From contig NC_090726.1 of the NCBI RefSeq assembly GCF_036898095.1, positions 34,292,957-34,356,956 on the forward strand: a DNA stretch of 64,000 nucleotides. Reading direction: 5' to 3'. Under the pieces are notes generated by a model. It saw only the letters and a list, made by a program, of their open reading frames with translations, was not told the origin of the DNA and did no database searches. Positions 32,110 through 44,150 of this stretch are shown here, piece by piece; the stretch's first letter is position 1; the number at the start of each line of letters is the position of its first letter. The stretch is from Palaemon carinicauda (taxonomy: Eukaryota > Arthropoda > Malacostraca > Decapoda > Palaemonidae). The position numbers and the translations under genes are program-made.

Positions 32110-34037
32110 AGAAGTACCTCTGTGAACCACTCTCTCGCGGGCCAGAGGGGAGCAACCAACGTCAACCTTGTCCCTTCGTGAGAGGCGAACTTCTGCAACA
32201 CCTTGTTGAGGATCTTGAACGGTGGAAATGCGTAAGCGTCCAGGTGAGACCAGTCCAACAGAAAGGCATCTATGTGGGCCGCCTCTGGATTTGGGACTGA
32301 AGAGCAATAAGTCGGGAGCCTTTTGGTCACCGAGGTCGCGAAGAGATCGATGGTGGGTTGACCCCAAGTCATCCAAAGACTCTTGCACACATCCTTGTGG
32401 AGGGTCCACTCTGTAGGGATCACCTGACCTCTCCGACTGAGACAGTTCGCCAAGACGTTCAACTTCCCTTGGACGAACCTCGTCAATAGTGAGATGCCTC
32501 GATCTTTTGACCAGATGAGAAGGTCCCTTGCGATGACGAAAAGAGCGTGGGAGTGAGTGCCTCCTTGCTTGGAGATGTAAGCCAAGGCCGTGGTATTGTC
32601 CGCATTCACTTCTACCACCTTGTTTCGAAGCAGACTCTCGAAACTCGTCAATGCTAAATGGACTGCCAACAGCTCCTTGCAGTTGATGTGAAGCCTCCTT
32701 TGGTCTGCCGTCCAAAGACCCGAGCATTCCAGACTGTCCAGAGTCGCCCCCCAACCCAAATCCGACGTGTCTGAAAATAACACATGGTTTGGGTTCTTGA
32801 CTGCCAGAGACAGACCTTCTCGAAGTCTTATATTGCTGTCCCACCAGTTCAGGCAAGTCTTGACTGGCTCGGAGATCGTGATCGAGACCGCCTCCAAAGT
32901 TTTCTCCTTGTTCCAATGGGAGTCTAAATGGAACTGGAGAGGGCGTAGGTGAAGTCTCCCTAGAGAGATAAACTGTTCTAGGGATGAAAGCGTCCCTAGG
33001 ATGCTCATCCAGCTTCTCACAGAGCAATGGTCTTTCTCTAGCATGAGACGGACTTTGAGTAAAGCTTGCTCTATCCTGTTGGCAGACGGAAAAGCCCGAA
33101 AAGCTAGACTCTGTATCTCCATCCCCAAATAGAGAATCGTTTGGGAGGGAGTCAGCTGAGACTTCTCTATGTTCACCAATAGGCCCAACTCCTTTGCAAG
33201 ATCCAACGTCCACTGTAGGTCCTGCAGACAGCGATGACGGGACGACGCTCTGAGTAACCAGTCGTCCAGGTACAGGGAGGCTCTGATCCCCGACAAATGT
33301 AGGAATTTTGCTACATTTCTCATGAGCCTCGTAAAAACAAGAGGAGCAGGGCTGAGGCCGAAGCACAGTGCTCGGAATTAGTACACCACATTCCTGTATA
33401 CAAACCTTAGATATGGCTGAGAATCTGGGTGTATAGGAATGTGGAAGTACGCATCCTGCAAGTCGAGAGAGACCATCCAGTCTCCCTCTCTGACTGCTGC
33501 TAGAACGGATTAGGTGGTCTCCATCGTAAACTTTGTTTTGACAACAAACACGTTGAGAGCACTGACATCCAGCACCGGCCTCCAACCTCCTGTATGCTTT
33601 GGAACTAGGAAGAGACGGTTGTAAAACCCCGGTGATTGAAGGTCCGAGACTTTCACCACCGCCCCCTTCTCTAGCAACTGAGACACCTGCAGATGTAATG
33701 CCTGTCTCTTCGACTCCTCTCGATACCTGGGAGAGAGGTCTATCGGATCTTTTACTAGAGGAGGTCTCCGTACAAAAGGTATTTTGTAACCCTCCTTTAG
33801 CAACAAAACAGACTCTCGGTCTGCACCCCTCTTCTCCCAGGCCTGCCAGAAGTTGGTCAATCTGGCCCCTACTGCTGTCTGAGGACGTGGGCAGTCAGAC
33901 TCTGCCACGGGAGGACTTAGATCCTCTCCTCTTACCTCTCTTACTATCGGCACGAGAGCCTCCCTTACTGGGAGCTCTGCCACGAAAGGGAGGGATAAAC
34001 CTTGTCGCTGGAGTATCAAATTTAGGTCTGACGACAT
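31836..34037 (-). pseudogene. DIRS RT / RNase H / methyltransferase-like polyprotein, element 2 (two nonsense codons)
   Basis: Same frame throughout, with in-frame stops at 33510-33512 (just after the KFTMETT segment) and 33378-33380 (in place of the Gln before FRALCFGL). Motifs still visible: NRLFLVPKHTGGWRPVLD, YLDDWLL, SDTSDLGWGATLD (RNase H), NCKELLAVHLAL, NADNTTALAYI, NCLSRRG, then DLFAT...YAFPPF...WF. In RNase H the usual DAS is DTS, keeping the Asp, and the last RNase H Asp appears as Asn in 'LANCLSR'. Overlaps gag at its 5' end and YR at its 3' end, as in element 1. Confidence 0.93.
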
Positions 34038-36452
34038 AAGAGGACGAAGGTACAGCCTTACGCGCAGACGTGGCCATCAAATCATGAGTATCCTTCTGCA
34101 CTAGAGACGCTGCGATATCCTTAATCAACTGCTGCGGGAACAGGGCAGAAGACAAAGGCGCAAAGAGCAGTTCTGACCTTTGACAAGGAGTGACACCTGC
34201 AGACAGGAAAGAACAAAGAGTCTCCCTCTTCTTAAGAACTCCTGCCGTAAAAGTAGCAGCGAGTTCATTAGAGCCATCTCGGATAGCCTTGTCCATGCAG
34301 GACATAATTTGCAGAGAGACATCACGGTCTGCTGAGGAGATCTTCCTGCTCAAGGCTCCCAGCGACCAATCCCAAAAGTTGAAAACTTCAAAGGCCCGAT
34401 AAACTCCTTTGAGGAGATGATCTAGGTCTGAAGAGGACCAGCAAACCTTCGAGCGTCTCATGGCCAGACGACGAGGAGAGTCTACGAGGCTTGAGAAGTC
34501 TCCCTGGGCAGAGGCAGGTACTCCCAAGCCGAGAACTTCTCCCGTGTCATACCAGACGCTCGCGCGAGAAGCCAGTTTAAAAGGGGGAAAAGCAAAAGCT
34601 GACTTCCCCAAACTCCTCCTGGTCATTAACCAGTCGCCTAATAAACGCAAAGCTCTCTTAGAAGAGCGAGAGAGCACTAACTTTGTGAACAACGGAGTCG
34701 AAGCAGCTAGGCCCAGCGTGAACTCTGATGGTGGCGAACAAGGAGCAGCAGACACAAAATGATCAGGAAAAAGTTCCTTAAAAATAAGCATGATCTTCTT
34801 AAAATCAAGAGAGGGCTGAGCAACTTTAGGCTCCTCTCCATCTGAAAAAGTCCCCAAAGGAATATCAGTTGGAAGGGGATCAACGACTTCCTCATCCGAC
34901 GGAACTTCGTCCGACAACTGCCGAGTCTCGCGATACGGAGAGACATGTCGAGGAGGCAACGCTTGACAGGCTATGTCAACATGCGACGGAGCAGCAGCAA
35001 CAGCTGAGGAAACGACGTCACGCCGCGGCTGCAAAGACTGAAAGTCTTGTGACTGACAAACAACAACAGCCTGAGTTGATTGCCGTTCGACATCACGTCG
35101 AGACTGCATTGACTGCAGGGTCTGAGCAGGAAAAACAACCTCCGACTGCGGTGACAGACGCTCAACGTCACGTCGGGGCAACGGAGTCGGTCGACGAACG
35201 TCAGTGCGAGGCTGCGGTTACAGCTGCTGAACGTCAGCTCGAGACTGCGGCAAAGGGGGTTTCACGTCACGTGACTGACGTGAATGACGAGGAACACGAT
35301 CAGAATCGCGTTTAAAAGCACTACTGTAGAAACATTAGCGCTAACATCATAAGGACGAGAAAACGCTCGTTTAGGCGGCTGAAGGCCAGAGTCACGCTTA
35401 TCGTACTGGCGAACCGCAAGCAAAGGATCATTGCGAACCTGTTCATGCTCGTAATCTTCCATTAAGGAGGAAAGTTTAGACTGCATGTCCCGCAGGACAA
35501 CCCACTTCGGGTCAACGGGAGTCGGAACGGGCCGTGACGTCGGTAACGTCTGTGCATGCGAATCATCGCACCTACCGAGACCCTCGGACTCCGTGTTGCG
35601 TTCTCGCTTAACAGGCGAACAGCCATCCGATGACTTCAAGTGGTCAGAGCTGCCCCAATGGCTACAGCCAGGACGCTGGACCTGTCCTGAAGGGACTGAC
35701 TTGTGCTTTAAGGGTCTAGAAACCTTACGTCAAGGTTTCTTATGCGACAAGTCGTCGGAAGACGAGGAGAACTTAGTCTCCCCCGTCTTATGGTAAGGAC
35801 GTTCTTGATGAGAAACGTCTGATACCAAAGGGGGAACGTCTGTACGTCGGTTTACACCTCTCGCTCCCTTAAGTCCTACGACATTCCTTCTCCCTGGTGC
35901 AGGGGAGCCTGAAAGAGGTCTCGGACTAGGGGAGCGACAAGCACGAACAGACGAACCCTCGGTCGCAACACTAAACACATTTTGCACACTTTCAACTTTA
36001 CCACTTTGATTTTCTACTTTAGCACTTTGACACTTTAACAACTTGACATCGGACATAAGCTGGTTCCTGTCCGAGGCTAAGGTTTCAACCTTTTCACCTA
36101 ATGCTTGAATCGCTAAAAACATATCGCGCATTGAAGGTTCATGAGTGCTAATAGGGGGTTCAGAAACTACCACCACAGGGGAAGGATTAGGTTCAGGGGC
36201 ATGGGAGGAGGAAAATTCTAAAGATATAGATGAGCTTCTCCTCACCCTATCTCTTTCGAGCTTATGAGTATATTTTTCATACTCTAACCACTCGAATTCC
36301 GACAAAACCACGCACTCCTCACACCGATCTCCTAATTGGCAGGATTTACCCCGGCAATTAGAACAAACAGTATGAGGGTCGATAGAGGCTTTGGGAAGAC
36401 GTTTGTTACAATCTCTCGCACATTTGCGATATACAGGAGAAGGGTCAGCCAT
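33895..36452 (-). pseudogene. DIRS Gag-like protein, element 2 (nonsense and frameshift)
   Basis: Start MADPSPVYRKC at 36452. N-terminal Cys module C-x3-C-x14-C-x2-C-x4-C-x5-C-x2-C with SIDPHTVC. A stop at about 35730 follows SSSDDLSHKKP. The frame continues to about 35330, then shifts. The C-terminal part 33895-35181 has DLDHLLKGVYRAFEVFNFWD and DGSNELAATFTAGVLKKRE, and a basic SKRGKRRGSKSSRG tail like element 1's. It would need at least two repairs to be continuous. Confidence 0.9.
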
Positions 36453-36655
36453 TATGAACAACCAGAGAAAATCCAAAGTAAAGCCAAGTTCATCAACAAA
36501 AAAACAAAAGCAAAAAAAGGTTTCAAGAGTTTTATTGAAGAAACACACCAACACAGCGAAAGCCAATAAAACAACCAAAACAAAGTACTTCACCAATTCG
36601 GTAGAAAACTCGAGGTCTAGAGCGAGCGGAACCAATGTTGTCGGTGACACCGACA

Positions 36656-36815
36656 GAGAAGAACTGGAGTGGTTGAGAAGTATATGCGGTATCTGGCCGA
36701 TAGTCGGCGCTGGTGGGCACACCCGCAACCTTCATGGCGATCGCTCGCGAGTTTTTGGAATCTGTCGGGCCGTCGGAGACGTCAGCTATTTACAGTATAT
36801 ATTCACCGGCTAAGT
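36656..36815. repeat. element 2 right inverted terminal repeat (split by element 5)
   Basis: Inverted partner of the left ITR from 'gaactggagtggttgagaag' to 'attcaccggctaagt'. The final 13 bases are at 44350-44362. Confidence 0.93.
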
Positions 36816-37059
36816 ATGACAAATTCGAAGATAATTTGTATTTTTCCTAACCATACAAACCTTAGCTATTTACAGAGGGGTTACCTTTTAGCGCAGCTGA
36901 AATGGCGAGCCATTAGAATTTAACGAGGGTGTATTACCCCCGCGCTAGTTAGCGGGGGGGGTAGGGGAGTGGTAGCTAGCTACCCCTCCCCCCACTCACA
37001 CACAGATGAATGCTCACTTTCACTTAGAGGTAGGACTTGTCTTGGGGGACAGGGCTGGC

Positions 37060-37180
37060 GGGCAAATATGTGTAAATTGCTAAGGTTTGTATGGTTAGGA
37101 AAAATACAAATTATCTTCGAATTTGTCATTTGTTCCGTAACCGAAATACAAACCACGCTATTTACAGAGGGTGACTTACC
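37060..37180. repeat. element 5 internal complementary region
   Basis: 'gtaaattgctaaggtttgt' through 'gaatttgtcatttgttccg' to 'accacgctatttacagagg'. It records the fused right and left termini. Confidence 0.9.
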
Positions 37181-37659
37181 CCTTAGGTAGGGTGGAAAGT
37201 CCCCAGCCATACTGGCTTTGGCTTTACCCGGGGACTCAGAATCCGAGTGAGTCGCACTCCAGAAAAGGAGTCCCTGCACCTCACAAGTTCCTTGCTCCGC
37301 AAGGAACCATGTGGCCTACGTAAGCTTGTGTGTGAAGGAAGATGTGTGACCCGTCCTAGGCAGTTGACCTGGAGTTCCACAAGGAACTCTGGGTTAGGAC
37401 GTTCCCAATACCACCTCGTCAGGGTATGGGGGACGCGACAGTATTGACTCAATACTCGGAACACAAGGAAGCATGGTTTACCTGCAGAGGTTCGAGGTCA
37501 GCTATGCAGAGACCAAGATGCTGCTTCCCCGTAGAGGGGATGATGAAGAAAGAAGTAAGGGCCAGACATACTTCTTTCGTTCATGCAGACTAAAACCTGA
37601 TAACAATGCCCTCAACCTTCTGCTACCTGTCCAAAAAGGAGCCTGAGGTTAGACCAGCT

Positions 37660-38460
37660 GTTGTGTAGCCACCACAGAGCGATAGAAAACGTATCGAGAC
37701 TCCTGTGGGTCACGCCCTGCAGGAAGCGGGCTGCGAAGGTCATTAGCCGCTTCCAGACTCCAGCTTGTAGCACCTGCGTCACAGAGTAGTATTACTCGAA
37801 GGCGAGGGACGTTGCGATGTATCCAACATCGTGCTGTAGGGCGACGTGACGGGGGAGGGTCTGGAGACAGGTCGAGATGAATGTCCTTGAGTCCGGGCTG
37901 AAGAGGTATACTGGTGACTCTCCCCCATGTCCTCCTTGTGCTCCCAAATCGGCTGCAACTGAGGACAAACTGCAGCTGTTCCCAGCGCTAACCTCTCGAT
38001 TTCTTTACTGGCAAGAAAGAGAAGGTCTTGGGACATCAGATACAGAATGGAGACTCGAAATCTTGAATGAATCGGACCGAAGGGCCGGGACCCCCAGATT
38101 CTGAGTCTAGCCAACAACTCAGGAGCGAGCCTGAATGTTGCCTTCCCCTCTTCCTTAGAAAGGGGGGAGTCGTAAGAGACCAAGAAGATTGCTTACACAC
38201 TGGCCGTGGCCAGAGTGAGCAGGAGACCCAAGGCGGAATACAATCCGAGGCCTGTCGTAAAGGGTCTTGAGAAGATCTCTTAAAGGACTAAAAGTCCGAG
38301 CCATGCTCCAAGTTGGAGGTCTTCCTCCGACTAGGGCAGGGACGATCGTAGCTTCGCATGAGCGAGGATAGATCCAGCGGACAGGAAAAAGTTATTCCTT
38401 TAAGCCAGAAGGTCAGGGAAAGGCTGAGCGACAGGCTTCATTGCCGAGAGCGGAAAGGAT
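37660..38460 (-). pseudogene. tyrosine recombinase, element 5
   Basis: Homologous to 17748-18590 at the DNA level. At the His/Arg motif the sequence reads HDVGYIATSLAFE where element 3 has HDVRGIATSMAF, so the second catalytic Arg is lost. Multiple frameshifts and stops are present. The C-terminal end (about 37660-37680) matches the piece retained by element 4. Confidence 0.8.
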
Positions 38461-38489
38461 TTTCCTCCCGCCGAAAGGCAATAAGACGG

Positions 38490-39440
38490 TTATTGCTGGA
38501 GAAGAGGCCTCAAGGGAAGAGGCATATCTCCCACGGCACCAACCGCCTTAGACTCTTCACTTTGCCTGGGAGACCCCTGTGGATGACTATCGCAGATGAC
38601 GCGACCTCCGTACCGCGACTGTAGCGGGTTGTCTCTTCTTGAGGAGGAGGCGTAGTGTCTCCAGGCATGAAGCCGAAGCGACGCCCCGGTTCGGGAGAGA
38701 TGTCGCAGTGTGGTTGCTTGAGTAGTCTGCGCCGTGAGAGAAGCTCTCCCGGGAGTTCCGTCAGGGGAAGCAGAGGGTCCAGAAACCGTTCTGCGCATAG
38801 TCCCAGTGGAGCTCTCCCATTGAAAGGTTGACAGACAACCTGGTCTTGTTGAGACCCATTGTCCACAGACAAAAAGGAGGGAAGACGCAGGCGTCGAAGT
38901 TGTCCCACCATCACCAGAATGCATCTTGCCAGAGTCTCGGGGTCTGAGACTGGGGGGAAGAATAGCGGAAGCTTGAGGTTCCAAGCTGTCGCGATCAGGT
39001 CCCCCAGACCAGTACTTGCTGGTTACCCAAGGTCAAAGACCCCCAGGTACACTCTCTCTACGAGGCTCTGCTCGGATAGTCTGAGAGAACATTCCCCTGC
39101 CTGGAATGAGAGAGCCGATGGTGGTATTGAGAGAATCTCAATCATCCCGGTATCTCTACTGCAAGATGTGAAGGTGTGAAAATGCGTCCCCAGCTGGTTA
39201 GAATACGCCAGAATCATGAAGTCGACGCGCACGGGGCGACTCGGCAGGATCTGTAGGATCTGTAGAGGGGCCAGACTAAGGCCCCTAAGTCTGCCTGAAT
39301 GATGGAGAGGTATCCTTCAGGTCTTGACCATAGGCCTGGACCGGAACATGCCCCCCCCCCCCTTTCCTTTGACGAGTCCGAGAACAGCATCAAGAATGTG
39401 GGGAAAGGACGAGAATATCCACTACCATCAAGAGGCTCCA
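38490..39440 (-). pseudogene. RNase H / methyltransferase-like region, element 5
   Basis: DNA homologous to 18735-19530 of element 3, with short open frames only. A poly-C run at 39352-39362 corresponds to that at about 19482 in element 3, a slippage-prone site shared by both copies. Confidence 0.7.
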
Positions 39441-40620
39441 TAGGTCAACACCCATTGCAGGTCTAATAGTTCCGCTGGTCCCATAGGGGCCAGGAAGTCC
39501 GGTTAAACATTGCCTGAAGCCACCGGAACTTGGATCGCCCCATATGGAACTTATCCTGAGGCGACCGTTCGGACTATAGACGGGTCAATGAGGAAAGGAG
39601 AACTAGGAAAAATTCCAAGGTAGGGCTGAAAGCTCTGCTTGACTGAGAACAGGTACTGCGACTCTCCTCAGTCTTGCCACAGTCAACCGAAAGGAAGGCT
39701 CGGAGGATGTGGTAACAGAATCTGGCGTCCCCAGGTGGTCACCCATCCAAGTACCGACGTTGCTTAACCTCGCTGGACGGACGAGAAGCGGGGTTTCCAA
39801 CGTGGTAAGGCCGTTGACTCAATATCATGGCCAGATACTCCAGATGTTGAGGCAGAGGAAGAGAAGGCTCCAAGCAAAATACCATGAGCCCACACTCATG
39901 GTAAGCATCCGGAAGCTTGTCCCGGCGCTGAAGAAGGTCGAACCCGAGCCTACCGGAGTTGACCAGCCCTCCAAACAGCAGAGGAGGCGGAAGCCTGCAC
40001 CTGAGTGGCCAAGAGGAAGGCAGGGAGAGTTCTCTGGGGAAACAAACCTGCTATGCCACGGCGGGATAGCCACACTGCATCATAAGCAGGAATACTTGCA
40101 GTCTAGGCTGAATTCGACGAGCACCCTGGAAGATGGATGGAATGGAAACTGAAAGTACCCGTCCTTCCGATCCAGGGTTTAAGGAGTCCTGTCGCCTCGT
40201 TACCAGTCTGATCGATTCTGCTGGTCTACGCTGGCCGAAGTTTGTTCGACAAACTTGATCAGGGCTGAGAGGTCGACTACGGACATCCCCTCTCAGATCC
40301 TTCCTACAAGAAAGGATCGACTGAGGAGGCCGGGGGTGAAGCCGTCGATGATCCTAAGGAAGACCTTCGCCTAAGGTATGGATCATTCTGCCCAACCGGG
40401 CAACTCTGCTGACGCTATGGCATAGAGGTTCAGAGACACTGAATTCGCTGACAGAGACGGCAGGCGCGATATCCTTGGCTGATCACAGAGATTGTGCGGG
40501 AATGGGCATCGGGAAGCTGTCATTCGGATGAGTAACCTTAAGCATCCTCCCAGCGAAAAACCTGCAATCCTAGAGTTCGTGAACTCCTTAGGACTATGCC
40601 CCCCCGGGAGAGTCTCCCGT
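39441..40620 (-). pseudogene. reverse transcriptase region, element 5, interrupted by 5S-derived DNA
   Basis: DNA homologous to 19530-20700 of element 3, with no long open frame. The RT palm region is split at about 39709-39818 by sequence not present in element 3. Confidence 0.7.
39711..39817 (-). pseudogene. 5S rRNA-derived sequence inside element 5
   Basis: On the minus strand it reads GGCCTTACCACGTTGGAAAC, then CTTCTCGTCCG, GTTAAGCAACGTCGG, TACTTGGATGGGTGACC and ACCTGGGGACGCC. These are the landmarks of eukaryotic 5S rRNA in the right order. About 107 bp against the usual 120: roughly 10 nt between CGTCGG and TACTTGG are missing, in the internal control region. The homologous part of element 3 (about 19835) has no such sequence, so it was inserted. 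Could be a 5S pseudogene or the head of a 5S-derived SINE (SINE3 type); no SINE tail is clear. Confidence 0.85.
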
Positions 40621-41694
40621 GCCATCTGTTCCTGACAGGAGGAAACTGCAATTGGACACCTTGTCCCAGTTGTCGTAGCCGATAACTTAGGCCGACGTGG
40701 TTGAAAGAAAAGGGCGCTGGAGCCCTGCAGAGTCTGGAAGAAAGCGCCTTGGAGGAGTGAAAACGGAAGTCGATTTCCTCCGCACAGCCGCTGTCAAAGT
40801 CTCTGTCCTTGGGCACAAACAAACTCTTCTCAAGGATGGAAGGGTGTCTGAGGTCGTCGACCTCCACAGATGAGACACCCGAAGGAAGCCCTCAGTCAGC
40901 GCGTCCAGATGGTACAACATCGAGCTTGTCCGCAAGTTAGATACTTAACGACGAAAGGCCAAGGTGCCTGAGCTCGAAAGGAGGAAAGTACCCATGATCT
41001 TCCTGTAGCTTCTTTGAACCAAACCTCGGGCCGTAACCGAGGAAGGTAAGAACCTGGTAAGCTCCCAGAGGAAGGGGTAAGCAGTCACCCCTTGTCCGAT
41101 GGAGAAATCTCGAACGGAAAGCCCCCCCGCCAAAAATCCTTCCAGGGAATGACGGGGAAGGGCTAACCCAGGTTCAGGAAAGAGGAGTGTTGCTCAGATC
41201 TCCCTTAAGTTTCTCCTAATCTTGCAAGTGCCATGCTCTGCGTTTACGGGGTGAGGCCGTGTTCTGGAAATACGCTCCAGAAGAACTCGCCAGGCTGGCC
41301 ATGCTGCGAAAACCCCATTGGGAATCGTGGTCGCAATCGCCCTGGAGCTCGCGCGACGGTAATTCAAAGATTTTCGCGTGGGCTAACGTGGATGCGCCCA
41401 TGCGCGGTAACGCAAACGAAGGTGAGCGAAGGAGCGCAGAAGGAGGGCGAGCGTGGTAGGAAGGGCGAGAGCTGGTGGTCGGCGAGCGATAACCCATAGA
41501 CGAGCAATGGATACTGCAAGAAATAAGCCGACGTTTGTGCGAAGAAACACTGTAGGTTCGCGCGACGGAACACCATCCGTCCGCGCGATGGAAAACCGTT
41601 GGTTCGCACGTGGGCGAACATTGGAGAGCATGGGCGCGGACGCGCATGAGCGTAGACGTGCAGGCACGTGGGCGTGTGGGCGCGCGGGCGCGCG

Positions 41695-41820
41695 GGCGCA
41701 CAGGCGAGCGGTCGCGCGGGCGAGCGGTCGCGCGGGCGAGCGGTCGCGCGGGCGAGCGGTCGCGCGGGCGAGCGGTCGCGCGGGCGAGCGGTCGCGTGGG
41801 CGCGCAGGCGAGCGGTCGTG
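41695..41820. repeat. 16-bp minisatellite in gag, about 7 copies
   Basis: Unit gcgagcggtcgcgcgg. Sixteen is not a multiple of three, yet no minus-strand frame contains a stop, so each frame reads a 16-residue repeat (DRSPARPLARATARP-type) in different phase. Confidence 0.95.
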
Positions 41821-42109
41821 AGGGTGGGCAGGTGGATGAGCGTGAGTCCGAGGCGGCGAACGCAAGCGTTAGCGCGATGGCGAGGAAACGCGCTGCTGCG
41901 TGGGCGAGGAATACCGCTGGCGATATGGATCAACAAGCGATCGGTGGTGTGCTGGTGAGCGCTAACGCGCAGGTTGGCGATGGCGCGTTGTATTATGCCG
42001 ACGCGATGGTCGAGCAGCATGCGCAGGTGAGCGATGGCGAGCAGTATGCGAAGGTGAGCGATCGCGAGCAGCATGTGCAGGAGGGCGATTGCGCGATGGT
42101 GATCAGCAT

Positions 42110-42345
42110 GCGCAGGGTCGCGCGATGGTGATCAGCATGCCAGGGTCGCGCGATGGCGATCAGCATGCGCAGTTGAGGGTCGCGCGATGGCGATCAGCAT
42201 CCGCAGTTGAGGGTCGCGCGATGGCGATCAGCATCCGCAGTTGAGGGTCGCGCGATGGCGATCAGCATCCGCAGTTGAGGGTCGCGCGATGGCGATCAGC
42301 ATCATCCGCAGTTGAGGGTCGCGCGATGGCGATTAGCATGCGCAT
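42110..42345. repeat. 34-bp minisatellite in gag, about 6-7 copies
   Basis: Unit gggtcgcgcgatggcgatca then gcatccgcagttga. Starts fall at about 42177, 42211, 42245 and 42279, then 42316 after a 3-bp insertion. It is absent from elements 3 and 4 at the matching place. Confidence 0.95.
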
Positions 42346-43332
42346 GTGAGCTAGTAGCTGGCGAACCATGTTCCTTCAGAAGTGTTGGAGAACGTTGGCG
42401 TGCCGGCTGTAACACACGCGGGCGATCCGGAGATCGCCGAGAGACAGGTGATCGCTGGCGAGCTGATGATCGCTGACAAGCAGAAGGCTACGTGTGGAAG
42501 CCTGCGCATAGAAGAAGAGTCCTTGACCCCGATCTGAACCGAAGTTCTAGATCGCGAGGGCGAACGTGGGCGCACAGGGCGCGTAACAGGAACCAACAGG
42601 AACAGCAGGGATGATCATCATGAAAGCGCTGACGAACAGGAGAGCGCTGATGAGCAGAAGAGCGCCTGTGCGCTAACACTGAGCAGGAGCAGGAGAGAAC
42701 ACAGCAGAAGCGCGCGCAGGGAAACCCTGACACGCAAGGGAAGAACCCCGTGGGAGGCAACCCTTTGCCCCGAAGGGATCGTTGTCCGCCGGGAGACTGA
42801 TGTCCGTCGGAAGGCCGCTGTCCGTCGGGAAGACCGTTGTCCGTCGGGAAGACCGTTGCCCGTCGGAAGACGAGATCAGACTGCTGTCCATCTGCACCAA
42901 GGCGGAAGATCGAGAAAAAGGAGTTGTAGGCTGCAAACGGAGATTCAAAAAGGCGCCTCAAGCACCCTTATAGGGAGATGAGAGGCCCTTACGACGAGGC
43001 GGACAGTGGGCCTTACGGCGAGGGAGGCCAACAGCAACAGAAGAAACCTCCGAAGAGGAGTCTCTATGAGTGTACTCTCTCGCTAACGAAAGAGAAACAC
43101 TTCGTAGAAGAGACTGGTCAGCCAGTGACCTAAAAGGAGCAATCCTCCGAAGAGGAGCTCCTGCAGTTGCCCAGCCCCTTGAGCGAAACTGCAGGTGTGA
43201 CCGCTCAGCACCAAGAGCATAGTCGCACGAAAAAAAAAAAAGGCAAGAGAAGAACCCCCCAAAAGGGGAAAAACTCAAGCCTGGACAGGAAAAACTTCCC
43301 TCGGAAGTAAAGTTAACCGCCCAAGGAGGCAA

Positions 43333-44150
43333 GCCTCCTGAGAGTTCTAAAATGAACTGGAGAGCTGTCCGTCGTCACGGGAGTACTTCCAGTTGACGAA
43401 AATACAAGGGGGGAGGCAGCAACAGCCGAATCCCCAGGACTCAACAAGACAGCTCACACCGTTGCCATATTACAGAAACGAACTAGATCGGTAACTGTAA
43501 AAAAATAAAACAAATAATATTAGTACATATTCATTCCCCCGGGAAGGCTCCGAAGAGGAATCCCGAGGGAAAGGAAACAAGAATTACACAACAGGCACGT
43601 GCCCTCACAACCACTTACACTCACGGAAGGAGAGCTGTAACCAAAACAGAATTATAACAATTATAATTATGTAACTAAGTAATTGTGTAATTTAAAAATG
43701 AATGAACACTAAAGAAAGAACGAAAACCCCGAAAGGAATCGTTCTACAAGCTGAAAAACAAAAAACAACTACAATTAGATTCATAACTAATTGAGACAAA
43801 CGTACGGCGTAGCAACCCCCCACACGGAAAGGAAGCTACAAGGGCGTAGTAACACGTAGTAAAAGGGTGAACGACCTCAAGAGAGAGAGAGAGAAAGACA
43901 TAAGTCAAACTCGATCGCCACCCATAAAATTACGCCGTGGTGGCCTAACTGCCGAGGACTCCACGTAGATATCGTACACTACACACACAACTCTGAAAAG
44001 GAAACTTACTTATTCTATACTCAAATATATATACAAACATGAAAACATGTTTACATATATATTGAGTAAATGAAAAGTAAGCGATTAAGTAAAGACAAAA
44101 CAAACAATGGCTGCCAAGAGAGGACCAAGACAGAGACGTCTGTCACATTC
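43333..44150 (-). promoter_or_regulatory. family-B leader, element 5
   Basis: Shares landmarks with 28300-29150 and 23600-24960, including 'attataacaattataatt' and 'gggtgaacgacctcaagag'. Regulatory role inferred from position. Confidence 0.4.

Larger units (their letters stand above)
30215..36815 (-). mobile_element. DIRS1-like retrotransposon, recently inactivated ('element 2')
   Basis: Same family and layout as element 1. Left ITR 30215-30403, ICR 30449-30545, YR, RT, gag, right ITR from 36656. The right ITR stops at 'ggctaagt' (36815), and its last 13 bases (ttaatatttaaaa) lie at 44350-44362, on the far side of element 5. Reassembled length is about 6.6 kb. The element has two stops in RT and a stop plus a frameshift in gag, with YR still open. 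Confidence 0.95.
40700..43332 (-). pseudogene. gag with tandem repeats, element 5
   Basis: Minus-strand frames with Gag-type low complexity: 41364-42074, 42488-42961 and 42958-43332 (GWATAGAPLRRIAPFRSLAD, then SSSEVSSVAVGLPRRKA). These match element 4 at 27876-28229. It holds two tandem arrays (16-bp and 34-bp units). No N-terminal Cys module was found. Frames are broken. Confidence 0.75.

Noticed and set aside
39349..39362. Poly-C runs as programmed frameshift sites
   Set aside because: They lie in already broken pol regions and are more simply explained as slippage mutations.
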